Assembly (NCBI GenBank): GCA_018062315.1
Contig: JAGOSM010000008.1
Coordinates: forward strand, 1 to 48,086
Direction: 5' to 3'
Origin: Simkaniaceae bacterium
Lineage (GTDB): Bacteria; Chlamydiota; Chlamydiia; Chlamydiales; Simkaniaceae
Length of the DNA: 48,086 bases
Shown: piece by piece, positions 16,887-25,816 of the stretch
Layout: each line of letters opens with the position of its first letter
How positions within the stretch are numbered: the first letter of the stretch is position 1
Made by a program: the position numbers and the translations under genes
Notes under the pieces: generated by a model
Told to the model about the DNA's origin: nothing
The model's input: only the letters and a program-made list of their open reading frames with translations
Database searches by the model: none

Positions 16887-18542
16887 TTAAGAACAAGATA
16901 ATTTTAGGTAGAGAGAAATGTCGGCAAGGGCAATGTGAACAGCCTTTTCCCAGAAAAGGGGATCTCTTAAATCAAAGCCGAGGTGCTTTTCAACAAGATC
17001 TTCTACAGTCATTCTACCTGTATCTTTTAAAAGATCTCGGTATGCATCGGGACTTTTAATCGTGTCGTAAATGCCTAAACTGAGAAGATATCCAAAAGTA
17101 TAGGGGAAATTGTAAAATGCAGAGCCTGAAAAGAAAAAGTGCATTTTGCTCGCCCAAAAGAAAGGATGATAAGTTTCAAGCTTATCTCCAAAGGCTGTTT
17201 TTTGGGCCTGAAGCATTAACGCGCTGAGTTTGTCTGGGCTGACATACCCTTTCATTCGCTCTTCATAAAAACTTTTTTCAAAAAGAAATCGGGCATGGAT
17301 GTTGAGTAAATAGGTTACGCTCCGCTGAATTTTTTCATCGAGCAGTTTTAATTTTTCTTCCCGAGTTTTTGCTCCTTCGATGGCAGCACTGATCAGAATC
17401 ATTTCGGCCATGGTGGAAGCTGTTTCAGCGACATTCATCCGGTAATCTTGCTCCATCTCAGGTAGGTCAAATACAACGTGGGAATGGTAGGCATGACCTA
17501 GTTCATGTGCAAGGGTAAAGAGATTGGTGTAAGAGCCTCCGTATGTCATGAAAATACGGGTCTCTTTTGTAAGGGGAAAGTTGGTGCAAAAGCCTCCGGG
17601 TCTTTTTTTAGGGCGATCTTCCGACTCCACCCATTGATTTGCTAAAGCTCTTTCGGCAAAGTGAGCCATATCAGGACTGAAGTGGTGAAAATGTTGCAGG
17701 ATAAGAGAGCTTCCTTCTTTAAGAGAAATGGTCCCTTTTTCTGATTTAAGGGGGGCTTCTAGATCATACCAGCTTAAACGTTCAATCCCGAGGTGTTTTG
17801 CCTTTTGAGCGAGGTAGTCAAAAAGAGGCTGTTTATTTGCTTCAACTACCTTCCACATCGCAAAGAGGGTTTTTTCTTCCATCCGATTTCTTTCAAGGGC
17901 TTCCTCTAAAAAGGTGTAACCCCGATCTAAATCATTTTCTAATCGAAACCCTCCTAAATGATTGAGGACTCTTGCAAACAGTTCTTTTTTTTCATCAAAA
18001 GCATGTTGAATTGAAAAAAAGGCTTCTTTTCTAAGACAGCGGTCTCCTTCATCGAGTTTATTTTCAATTTGACCAAATGAGAGATTTTTCCCTTGAAAAG
18101 GAAAGGAGGTGTGGGTCACCAGGGAATCGTACAGTTGGCCCCACCCGTGTAAACCATTAATAGATAGTTTTTCAGCGAGTTTTTCTTCCGCTAAAGGTCT
18201 CCGTTTTTTTGCAAGAAGGATCCTTTCTTCTAAGGGGAAGGAAGGTAAAGGTGGGGGCGCTAAGAGGAGAAGCTCGTCGATCACCAGATTAAAAGAAGCA
18301 AAGCGGGATTTGAAAGAGGTAACAAGATCTTGTAATAGAGGAGCCTCTTTATCGTCTGTATTTTGAGACAGTAAACAATAGACGTAAGACTCAAGTTGTC
18401 GAAGATGTGCACTGAGATATTGTGATAATTCTAAAATCTCTGGTATTTTAGAGGGATCAAGGATCTTCTCCTCTAATGAGAGGAGCCCTTGCTCGATGAG
18501 GGCCGGCTCAATATAAAGTTGGTCTATTTTCCATCTAGTCAT
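16887..18542 (-). CDS. pepF: Oligoendopeptidase F (M3 metallopeptidase)
   Basis: This is a cytosolic zinc peptidase that trims oligopeptides. The M3 signature LAHELGHAYHSH holds the zinc-binding HExxH pair at residues 346-350 counted from the chosen start. The downstream partner region, YRMNVAETASTMAEMIL, supplies the third ligand Glu. At about 551 residues it is slightly short for PepF (about 600). The frame opens further upstream (18587), but starting there would run into mutL. The ATG at 18542 leaves a 35-base divergent gap to mutL and matches usual PepF starts. It is followed on the same strand, 45 bases on, by the giant ART-like gene. Chlamydiae carry pepF as a core gene. Confidence 0.9.
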   Translation of the reverse strand: MTRWKIDQLYIEPALIEQGLLSLEEKILDPSKIPEILELSQYLSAHLRQLESYVYCLLSQNTDDKEAPLLQDLVTSFKSRFASFNLVIDELLLLAPPPLPSFPLEERILLAKKRRPLAEEKLAEKLSINGLHGWGQLYDSLVTHTSFPFQGKNLSFGQIENKLDEGDRCLRKEAFFSIQHAFDEKKELFARVLNHLGGFRLENDLDRGYTFLEEALERNRMEEKTLFAMWKVVEANKQPLFDYLAQKAKHLGIERLSWYDLEAPLKSEKGTISLKEGSSLILQHFHHFSPDMAHFAERALANQWVESEDRPKKRPGGFCTNFPLTKETRIFMTYGGSYTNLFTLAHELGHAYHSHVVFDLPEMEQDYRMNVAETASTMAEMILISAAIEGAKTREEKLKLLDEKIQRSVTYLLNIHARFLFEKSFYEERMKGYVSPDKLSALMLQAQKTAFGDKLETYHPFFWASKMHFFFSGSAFYNFPYTFGYLLSLGIYDTIKSPDAYRDLLKDTGRMTVEDLVEKHLGFDLRDPLFWEKAVHIALADISLYLKLSCS

Positions 18543-18577
18543 CAAATGTGTGCAAAATTTACCCGATTGTCGATCAA

Positions 18578-20167
18578 ATGAAAACAAAAATTCGCGTTTT
18601 AAGTGAGAAAATCATCAATCAGATTGCAGCTGGTGAGGTGGTTGAAAACCCCTCCTCTGCTTTAAAAGAACTCATTGAAAACGGAATTGATGCCGGAGCT
18701 CGCAAAATTTGGATTGACGTACAGGGGGGAGGATTTACTAAATTTACTGTTTCTGATGACGGAGAGGGAATGAGTAGAGATGATGCTATCCTCGCTTTTG
18801 AAAGACATGCGACTTCGAAGGTTTCGGCTTACGAAGATCTTCTTTCCCTTACAACCATGGGATTTCGAGGGGAGGCCCTCTCTTCTATTGCCGCTGTCTC
18901 AAAAATCTCTCTTTTGACATCGAATGGGGAAGAAGGAACAGCTCTTGAAATCGTCGGAGGGAAAATGGTGGCGTGCACAGGAGGGGGAAGACAAAAGGGA
19001 ACCACGATTACCGTTCACTCTCTTTTCTTTAACACTCCCGCTCGTAAAAAATTTCAAGTCACCAGTTCCGCATCTCAAAGTTTGATTGTTAAAATGATCC
19101 AAAAAATGGTTTTCGCCCATCCAGAGGTTCAATTTTCTTTGAAATGTGGAGATAGAGAAATCTTATGTTTTGAGGAAACTTCCCTTGTCTCTCGAGGTAA
19201 AATGCTTCTTCAAGGGATGAGAGTAAGGGAAGTAGATATCTCTACCCCTTCTTTTCGCCTTGCGGGGGTCATTGCAGAGCCGATAGAAGCAAGAGGGAAT
19301 CGAAGTGGACAGTGTGTTGTCATCAATAACCGCCCTGTCGACGCTTTTGAAGTGGCTGAAGCTGTCAAAGAAGGATTTGGAACAAGGCTTGGTACAAAAG
19401 AATATCCCTGTTTTGCACTCCATCTTTCTGTTCCTTCAGAAGAAGTGGATGTCAATGTTCATCCCCAAAAATCTAAAGTGAGATTTGCAGATAAAGACAC
19501 TCTCTCTTCATTCATCCGAGAGGCGATTCAACAAACTTTTGCTCCTTCAGTGACGGTACAACCTTCGCGCGCCTTTAGTGAGTTTGCAAAAGAAAAATGG
19601 GATCAGGCCGCTTTCTCTTTTCCCATCAAAGAGGCTCCTCTTCTCCCTGTAAAACCCCACCTGAATCTCGAGGAAATGGAACCTATTGGAGTTTTTGCTC
19701 ATTTCCTTATTTTAAGAGGGGAGGAACTCCTCTTCATGCACCTCCCCCGGGTTCATCAAACTTTAATGGAGCCCTCTTCTCAAAAGACGGAGCAAGGAAT
19801 ACAGCATCTTTTAGAGCCCCTTTCGATGGAATTGTCTGCTGCTGAAATGGAAACGGTTTTAGAAAAACTTGAACTTCTTCGCTCTTTCGGCCTCCTAGTG
19901 CGCCCTTTTGGAGATAAAACATTGATTGTAGAAGGTGTTGCTCAAGATGTTGATTGTAAAAGAGTTAAAGAAATCATTAAATCGATTGCTATGGGGGGAA
20001 ACGTTGAACAATCGGTTGCAAGAGGAAAGAAGTACAGATTTTCTTTTGAAGAAGCAAAAGGTATGCTACAAGTCCTAAAAAAGAGAGCGAATCAGGAAAC
20101 AAGTCCTGAGGGGAAACCTCTTTTTATAAGGTTAAGTCAACATGCTATTCAAGCCCTCTTTGTATAA
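18578..20167 (+). CDS. mutL: DNA mismatch repair protein MutL
   Basis: This protein couples mismatch recognition to strand processing. The N-terminal GHKL ATPase is clear: INQIAAGEVVENPSSALKEL near residues 15-34, then DDGEGM, HATSK and GFRGEALSSI. The dimerisation part follows with NNRPVD and VNVHPQKSKVRF. The C-terminal half is short and shows no DQHAxxER endonuclease motif, so it is a non-nicking type. Length is 529 residues from the ATG at 18578, a little short for the family. An ATG at 18548 would overlap the divergent pepF and precedes the conserved start MKTKIRVLSEKIINQIAAG. The end overlaps pepP by 26 bases. Confidence 0.93.
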   Translation: MKTKIRVLSEKIINQIAAGEVVENPSSALKELIENGIDAGARKIWIDVQGGGFTKFTVSDDGEGMSRDDAILAFERHATSKVSAYEDLLSLTTMGFRGEALSSIAAVSKISLLTSNGEEGTALEIVGGKMVACTGGGRQKGTTITVHSLFFNTPARKKFQVTSSASQSLIVKMIQKMVFAHPEVQFSLKCGDREILCFEETSLVSRGKMLLQGMRVREVDISTPSFRLAGVIAEPIEARGNRSGQCVVINNRPVDAFEVAEAVKEGFGTRLGTKEYPCFALHLSVPSEEVDVNVHPQKSKVRFADKDTLSSFIREAIQQTFAPSVTVQPSRAFSEFAKEKWDQAAFSFPIKEAPLLPVKPHLNLEEMEPIGVFAHFLILRGEELLFMHLPRVHQTLMEPSSQKTEQGIQHLLEPLSMELSAAEMETVLEKLELLRSFGLLVRPFGDKTLIVEGVAQDVDCKRVKEIIKSIAMGGNVEQSVARGKKYRFSFEEAKGMLQVLKKRANQETSPEGKPLFIRLSQHAIQALFV

Positions 20168-21128
20168 ACAGCGGATTCAATCTCTTAAAGAACATTTGAC
20201 GACCGACTATTTACTCATCGAAGATCCGACCAATCTTCGGTATCTGACAGGGCTTTCTCTTTCTAAGGGGAGGCTTTACTTAAGTAAAGATCGAGAAGTG
20301 CTTGTTGTCGATGAGAGATACTTTGAACTCGCAAGTCGTTCTGTTAAATGTGAAGTGATGAAATGGGGGTGCTTTTTTGGAGAGGGGTCTATTGCCTTTG
20401 AAAAAGAATTCACTACCTACTCCGATTACCTTGTTCTTAAAAAAGAACATCCTCAACTCGAACCTATGGCAAGTCCCACTATTGAAGTCAGGGCGATTAA
20501 AGATCGATCTGAAATTGCGCTCATTCAAGAGAGTGCTCGGTTGCTCAATAAGGGGTATCTTCATATTCGGAAAAAACTGCGTGTTGGGGTGACAGAGGAG
20601 GAAATCTCGAAAGAATTCTATAGTTATACCCATCGTATTGCAGACGGCCCTTCCTTTGAACCCATTGTAGCTTTTGGGAAAAATGGTTCGATGCCCCACT
20701 ACCGATCGGGGGATACCGTTCTTAAAGAAAATATGGCTGTTCTTTTGGATATGGGAGTCAAATATAAAGGATATTGCTCGGATATGACTCGGATGGTGAC
20801 TTTTGGAAAAATTCCTAAAAAAATTGAAGTCGCTTTAGATCTTGTCAAAAGAGCAAAAAAAGAAGCTGAGAAAGTAGCTCAGATTGGTCACTCTATGACG
20901 GATCTCCAAAATAGAGCAAAAGAAGTCTTTGGTGATCAGGAAAAGTATTTTGTACATAGCATAGGGCATGGTATAGGATTAGATGTGCATGAACTCCCTC
21001 GCAAAGGGGCGCTTTGTGAGAATATGGTGATTACAATAGAGCCTGGTCTCTACTATCCTGGAATTGGGGGAGTCAGATTAGAAGATATGTATCTTATCAC
21101 AGAAGAAGGATGTAAAAAACTCACATGA
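20142..21128 (+). CDS. pepP: Xaa-Pro peptidase, M24 family
   Basis: This is a 328-residue pita-bread metallopeptidase that removes residues preceding proline. An N-terminal creatinase-like domain (residues 1-115) leads to the catalytic domain. Metal-ligand motifs are visible: LLDMGVKYKGYCSDMTRM (two Asp), HSIGHGIGLDVHELP (His), TIEPGLYYPG (Glu) and GVRLEDMYLIT (Glu). It is shorter than Escherichia coli PepP but matches short chlamydial and Gram-positive forms (about 350). It overlaps mutL at its start and the cyclase gene at its end (ATGA), so the three are likely one transcript. Confidence 0.9.
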   Translation: MLFKPSLYKQRIQSLKEHLTTDYLLIEDPTNLRYLTGLSLSKGRLYLSKDREVLVVDERYFELASRSVKCEVMKWGCFFGEGSIAFEKEFTTYSDYLVLKKEHPQLEPMASPTIEVRAIKDRSEIALIQESARLLNKGYLHIRKKLRVGVTEEEISKEFYSYTHRIADGPSFEPIVAFGKNGSMPHYRSGDTVLKENMAVLLDMGVKYKGYCSDMTRMVTFGKIPKKIEVALDLVKRAKKEAEKVAQIGHSMTDLQNRAKEVFGDQEKYFVHSIGHGIGLDVHELPRKGALCENMVITIEPGLYYPGIGGVRLEDMYLITEEGCKKLT

Positions 21129-23563
21129 GATTGCGCGTTAAGTTATTTTTATGGGTTGCCTTTCTCTTTATTGTTGCAGCGGTGGCCTCCTATTATTTTC
21201 AGGATGGGATGACAAAAAGACATTTGCTTGTCGCAGAAAAAATCCTTGAACAGGAAATTATGCAATTTGATGAGGCGCGTCGGGTACATATGGAGAGATA
21301 TCTCTCTATGGAGCTTTCACGTATTGAAGCGAATATTGATACGTTACTTGGAAGAATCTCTCGCACCTCCTATTTACAAACTGAATTTGGCCCTACACAA
21401 GAGAATGCAAGAGATAGAAATTGGCTGGACTGCAGCTCTTTAATGATTACTGACTCTTGGATTGATTTTGTACAGGATCTTAATGCAGATGAAATTACGG
21501 CGTTAGTTTCTATTTCTTTACATCAAAATGAGGTGCTTCACGAAAGGATTACCCCCGATCTCATCCTTTCTTTAGTACGAGAAGATGAGGGGATGTGGGA
21601 GGGTCCGTTTGTTGGATTAGAGGTGAGTTTTGAGTTTCAAGAAACGATTGCAGATAAAAGACTAACTTTAGATGCCCCCCTCTTTTTCTTTTTATTTACC
21701 CCTGAAAGTATTTTAAATATGGATTTTCAGAATCTGAAGGTTGCAGAGTATGATCTTTCTTTGAATTTTTTAGAGCCCATTATGAAATGGATCGACACCC
21801 CCGTTAGGCAGAGTTTTATGGTGAGAATTATAGAACAACTGAAAGAGGCGCAGGGGTATCTTCAAAATAGCTCTACTGATTTAAAAGCAAGCAAACAAAA
21901 GATGCTTGCGAATCACAATAAAGAGGTTAATGCTTCTCTGACAAGTGAGGGGGTAGAAATTTCAAAAAAACTTCCTAAAATTACAGAGGCATTTACCGAT
22001 CAAATTCTTCGTAAAGATGAGCAGATTGGCTTGATATGGGGCCTTGCTGCCATCACCGCGACGGGGTCTTTCCAATTTCATCCTTTAGATCCTAAGGCCC
22101 CTGTGGGGATGCTTCGGATAGATGAAGAGCGCAAATCTGCAACAGCCCTTTTATCGAGACAGGTCTTTTCTAACAAGCCTTTTTTATCCTTAAAAGGGTG
22201 TGAGGATGGATTTAAGGTGGACCTTGGCGAAGAGTGTATTTCAAAACGGATATTTTTAATTGAGCCTCCAGAGAGTAATCAGGTCTATTTTGGGAATAGT
22301 CTGAGGATGAAAATGGAAAATAGAACAGGGTATTTGACCATTGGAGTGAATAATTTAAATTTATTACAAGCAATTGCCATTGCAACTGGAGAAGTTACTG
22401 CCTTTATCTCGAATGGGAGAGTGGTTAATGTGATGAATAGTGATGGGTTGCAAACGTATAATAAGGAATGGACCGGGATGGATTTAAGCACCATTATGGG
22501 GCAGAAGTCAGGGGTCACGACAGTAGAGGGAAAGAGATATTTTTTCTTACATATGCAGCCGATTCCTGAGATGGATTTTCATTTTTTCATCTTTAATCCT
22601 AGGGAAGAGGAATTTGCCCTTATTACAAATATTCAAAATGCTTCTCAGCAACTCATCGATACGATTTCATGGAACATGAGGCTTGCAGGGCTAGTGGCAA
22701 TTGTTTTTGTCTTACTGATTCTCGATTGGATTGTCGCTAAAATTTCTAAGCCTATTGCACATCTTGCGGTTGTCACTCAAACAGTTGCTGCGGGGCGCCT
22801 CAGTGAGATTGAGATCCCCGATGTGAAGGAGGGCGGTAAAGATGAGGTTAAAGTGCTTTACCATGCCTTTTTTGAGATGGTGAAAGGGTTAAAAGAAAAA
22901 GAAAGGGTAAGGGGGATTCTCAATAAAGTGGTTTCTCCTGAAATTGCAGAAGAGACTCTTAAGGGAAATATTCACCTTGGTGGAGAAGAAAAACTCGTTA
23001 CCGTTGTCTTTGCTGATATTCGACACTTTACGACGTTAACAGAAAAAATGCCTCCTCAGGAAGTGATTGGACTTTTGAATACTTGTATGACTAAGGTCTC
23101 TCAGATTATTGATAGAAGAGGGGGGGTTATTGATAAGTACGTGGGAGATGAGGTGATGGCTCTTTTTGGCGCCCCTGTTTCTAAGCCAGAAAGTGCTCTT
23201 AATGGGGTGCTTTGTGCTTTAGAGATTGTAGAGGCAATGCAAGAATGGAACCGAGAGAGGTTTGTTCAGGGAAAAGCTGAAATTGCCATGGGAGTGGGGG
23301 TTCATACAGGACTTGTTGTTGCAGGAAATATGGGAGCTGAGGACCGGTTGAATTATACTGTTGTCGGGGCAAATGTCAATCTCGCTGCGCGCCTTTGTAG
23401 TGCTGCAGGGGGTATGGAAGTGTATATTAGTGAGGAAACCTTGTTACAGCCTGATGTGTCTGAACATATTCGAGTTGAAAAAGTGCCCCCTATTGCTCTT
23501 AAAGGGTTTACGGCATCGATTGATATTTTTAAAGTCATCGGCAAAAAAGAGCCACTCCATTAA
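21125..23563 (+). CDS. Membrane-bound class III nucleotide cyclase with HAMP domain
   Basis: This is an 812-residue sensor-cyclase. A membrane helix at about residues 5-24 and a second at about 524-541 flank a roughly 500-residue extracytoplasmic domain of unknown ligand. A HAMP linker (KISKPIAHLAVVTQTVAAGR) and the catalytic domain follow (about 625-800). Metal-binding Asp631 (FADIRHF) and Asp675 (KYVGDEVM), the purine-contacting Lys671, and the transition-state Asn752 and Arg756 (NVNLAARL) are present. The position usually occupied by Asp or Thr that helps Lys select adenine is Ala749 (VVGANVNL). It probably makes cAMP, but substrate choice is open. ATGA overlap with pepP. The kinase gene follows after 12 bases. 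Confidence 0.85.
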   Translation: MRLRVKLFLWVAFLFIVAAVASYYFQDGMTKRHLLVAEKILEQEIMQFDEARRVHMERYLSMELSRIEANIDTLLGRISRTSYLQTEFGPTQENARDRNWLDCSSLMITDSWIDFVQDLNADEITALVSISLHQNEVLHERITPDLILSLVREDEGMWEGPFVGLEVSFEFQETIADKRLTLDAPLFFFLFTPESILNMDFQNLKVAEYDLSLNFLEPIMKWIDTPVRQSFMVRIIEQLKEAQGYLQNSSTDLKASKQKMLANHNKEVNASLTSEGVEISKKLPKITEAFTDQILRKDEQIGLIWGLAAITATGSFQFHPLDPKAPVGMLRIDEERKSATALLSRQVFSNKPFLSLKGCEDGFKVDLGEECISKRIFLIEPPESNQVYFGNSLRMKMENRTGYLTIGVNNLNLLQAIAIATGEVTAFISNGRVVNVMNSDGLQTYNKEWTGMDLSTIMGQKSGVTTVEGKRYFFLHMQPIPEMDFHFFIFNPREEEFALITNIQNASQQLIDTISWNMRLAGLVAIVFVLLILDWIVAKISKPIAHLAVVTQTVAAGRLSEIEIPDVKEGGKDEVKVLYHAFFEMVKGLKEKERVRGILNKVVSPEIAEETLKGNIHLGGEEKLVTVVFADIRHFTTLTEKMPPQEVIGLLNTCMTKVSQIIDRRGGVIDKYVGDEVMALFGAPVSKPESALNGVLCALEIVEAMQEWNRERFVQGKAEIAMGVGVHTGLVVAGNMGAEDRLNYTVVGANVNLAARLCSAAGGMEVYISEETLLQPDVSEHIRVEKVPPIALKGFTASIDIFKVIGKKEPLH

Positions 23564-23575
23564 ACTGGAGGCAAG

Positions 23576-24544
23576 ATGTTTAAAACAAGAGAGCGAACAG
23601 AGCTTTTAAGTCAATTAAAGGAGGGAGTGATTGAACTCGACTCCCGTTTTAAAGTGCGCTATATCAATGGGCGAGCCGCGCGCCAGTTAAAACTCGATCC
23701 TCAAGCAGTGATCGGGACATCGTTTTTAGGTTATGATATCCTGAAAGAGCCAATTCAACGCTGTCAGAAGCTCGGAGTGCCTTTGGTTGAACAGATAGAT
23801 GGGGTGGACGTCAGACTGACTCCTTATCGAAGGGGGGTTCTTGTTTTAATCGACCAGTCCCAACCCATGGGAAAAGAATTTATTGCGAATGCCTCCCATG
23901 AGCTCAGAACCCCGATTACGATTATTAAAGGGTTTGCAGAAATGTTGCAGGATTTGCCCGAGGTGTCTGAACTAATGCTGGCAGATATCACTGAAAAAAT
24001 TATTCGCAATTGTCATAGAATGAATCACTTAGTGAAGGGGCTTTTAACCCTTGCCGATCTTGATAATTTAACAGAATCTAAGGCACATGTATGTGATCTT
24101 GTTTCGATGATTGATCGATGTGGGTATAACCTATTAGCGGTCTATCCAGAAAGTCATCTAGAAACGTTTCTTCCCAAAGGTGAAGTGTTGATTCAAGCAG
24201 ATGGTAATTTAGTTGAGCTTGCCATTATGAATTTACTGGAGAATGGGGTTAAATATTCAAACGGGCCAGCAAATCTTACTGTGACTATTGAGGCCAAAAA
24301 AGAAAGTGTTAAAATGACGATTGCTGATCAGGGAATCGGGATTCCTGAAGAAGATTTGCCCCATATTTTTGAGCGCTTTTTTACGGTGAATAAAGCTCAC
24401 TCTCGTAAATTAGGGGGAGCGGGGCTTGGCCTTTCGATTGTCAAAGCGATTGTACAAAAGAATGGGGGGACCATTTCTGTCGCTTCTCGACTTGGGGAGG
24501 GGACCACCTTTACTTTGACTTTTTCTTCCGCTCCACTCGAGTGA
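23576..24544 (+). CDS. Soluble sensor histidine kinase with N-terminal PAS-like domain
   Basis: This is a 322-residue two-component kinase without membrane helices. Residues 1-95 look like a small PAS-type fold (LKEGVIELDSRFKVRYINGR). The H-box FIANASHELRTPIT places the phosphorylated His at 108. The N-box MNLLENGVKYS, G1 ADQGIGIPEEDLPHIF and G2 GGAGLGLSIVKAIVQKNGG are intact, so it should be active. The architecture resembles the cytoplasmic part of PhoR. No response regulator is encoded nearby. It follows the cyclase with a GGAGG ribosome site and may share its transcript. Its 3' end overlaps the convergent pseudopilin operon by 35 bases. Confidence 0.9.
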   Translation: MFKTRERTELLSQLKEGVIELDSRFKVRYINGRAARQLKLDPQAVIGTSFLGYDILKEPIQRCQKLGVPLVEQIDGVDVRLTPYRRGVLVLIDQSQPMGKEFIANASHELRTPITIIKGFAEMLQDLPEVSELMLADITEKIIRNCHRMNHLVKGLLTLADLDNLTESKAHVCDLVSMIDRCGYNLLAVYPESHLETFLPKGEVLIQADGNLVELAIMNLLENGVKYSNGPANLTVTIEAKKESVKMTIADQGIGIPEEDLPHIFERFFTVNKAHSRKLGGAGLGLSIVKAIVQKNGGTISVASRLGEGTTFTLTFSSAPLE

Positions 24545-25238
24545 GGGGTGTGGTGTACGTTTCTTTTGTGCGTGGATCTTTAGAAATAGCAAAACTGAGT
24601 CCCTCTTTTTTTGAAGAAAGGGAGGCGAGCTGTTCTTCTGTGAGAGAGGATTCTTTCTCTAGTTCAAAGATTTTCATGGCGATTTTTTCTCCAAAGTAAG
24701 CGGCGATGATGGGGGGAGAGGCATGCCGGAAGAAAATCGCAGGTCTCTTTGGGTTGATATAAAAGTAATCTTCGATAGGTGGGTAATTTCCTACAGTTCC
24801 TTTGACCATTTTGTAAGGGAACAGTTCGGTAAAATCATCTGTTTTCTCCATCTTTTTTTTCACTTTATTCAGAAGCTGTGTTGGATTGACCTTGAAAGGG
24901 GCATCTTTGTAAAGCCGCTTTACAAGTTCACATGCTGTTTTAAAAATGATAGGGTCGTTGAGGCGAGATAAGTTGAGTTTAGATTTGTTTGAAAAATTTG
25001 TGGTAGGGCGAGGGTATTTTTTAGGAGAAGGGGGTTTATGTTTAGAGCGGGGGATTTGGGTTTGTTTTTTACTTTCATAGGTTGTTTCAACAAGGCGATT
25101 GCGAACGGCAATATCCCCATCGTACTGGGCGAGGTAGATTTCTTTTTCGATGACAAAATGGGAGTGGGTTTTAAACAAGGAGGCTGCATAGAGGGAGAGG
25201 ACGAGGATCATGGTCATTACAAAGGGGAGCAGCGTCAT
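24510..25238 (-). CDS. Type II secretion minor pseudopilin-like protein (GspK-like position)
   Basis: This is a 242-residue protein. An N-terminal hydrophobic helix (MTLLPFVMTMILVLSLYAAS) without a leader resembles the start of GspK-type pseudopilins. A basic, Pro-rich stretch (about 55-90) and a soluble domain follow. The ATG overlaps the stop of the preceding pseudopilin gene as ATGA, so it is translationally coupled. I recall hypothetical genes of this kind next to gspG in Chlamydia. The end is very Lys/Arg-rich. The GspK assignment is inference from position and N-terminus, not from a recognised domain. Confidence 0.5.
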   Translation of the reverse strand: MTLLPFVMTMILVLSLYAASLFKTHSHFVIEKEIYLAQYDGDIAVRNRLVETTYESKKQTQIPRSKHKPPSPKKYPRPTTNFSNKSKLNLSRLNDPIIFKTACELVKRLYKDAPFKVNPTQLLNKVKKKMEKTDDFTELFPYKMVKGTVGNYPPIEDYFYINPKRPAIFFRHASPPIIAAYFGEKIAMKIFELEKESSLTEEQLASLSSKKEGLSFAISKDPRTKETYTTPLTRVERKKKSK

Positions 25239-25690
25239 GGTTTTAAAAAGAGGGGGTAGAGTTTGTCATTAAAGGTGAGGAGTAGGGTGTCGTCGGTAGT
25301 GACTTCATAAGAAAATGAAGTCAGAGGGGAATAGAGGATTTCTGAGCGGAACGAGGCTTCATCAGGTCCGTAGTAGAGGAGGAGTTGATTGTGTTCTTGT
25401 ACGACAAGGGCCTGGAGTTCGTGGCAAAAGAGAGGGTCTGGATCGGCACCATTATCGAAGGAAAATTTAAATCCCTGAGGGGTGATTTCGATCCCCTGTG
25501 TCGACTGAAGGAGGAGGGATTTTAGTCTAAAAATACACTTTTGTCTGTTAAGTTCCTGAAATTTCAGTTGAGAAAGGGAGGCAGAGTAGATGGCATAGCG
25601 GGAAACAAGATGGAGGAGTGAAGAGGTGATGAGGGTGAGAAAAACAAGACAAATGAGAAGTTCAATAAGAGAGAGATGGCGCACTTTCAT
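25235..25690 (-). CDS. Minor pseudopilin with type IV prepilin-like N-terminus
   Basis: This is a 151-residue protein. MKVRHLSLIELLICLVFLTL is a class III signal sequence: a short basic leader, then a hydrophobic helix with Glu at the +5 position. The residue before the expected cut site is His rather than Gly, which is unusual for prepilin peptidase. The rest is a small soluble domain, as in GspI/GspJ-type minor pseudopilins of type II secretion. It is coupled to the downstream 24510-25238 gene. An OPT transporter gene and a 126-base gap with a repeat separate it from the other pseudopilin of the cluster. Confidence 0.65.
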   Translation of the reverse strand: MKVRHLSLIELLICLVFLTLITSSLLHLVSRYAIYSASLSQLKFQELNRQKCIFRLKSLLLQSTQGIEITPQGFKFSFDNGADPDPLFCHELQALVVQEHNQLLLYYGPDEASFRSEILYSPLTSFSYEVTTDDTLLLTFNDKLYPLFLKP

Positions 25691-25750
25691 ACCTTTTTAG
25701 GGTAGCAGGGGAGAGCTCTTAAGTCAAATTCCTCTAGGAAAATTTAAAAG

Positions 25751-25798
25751 CGGTTACGCGTACGGGAACGGTTACGGAAATGGGCGGCAATTTGCCGC
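25751..25798. repeat. TTACGG-type intergenic repeat with hairpin, copy 1
   Basis: The copy contains CGGTTACGCGTACGGGAACG and GGTTACGG followed by GGGCGGC. A perfect 7-bp hairpin (25784-25790 with 25792-25798) and TGCCGCAATAAGAGG complete it. Related sequence recurs in the gap at 30716-30820. It sits between the OPT transporter and a pseudopilin gene. Confidence 0.6.
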
Positions 25799-25816
25799 AA
25801 TAAGAGGCAGGGAGGC

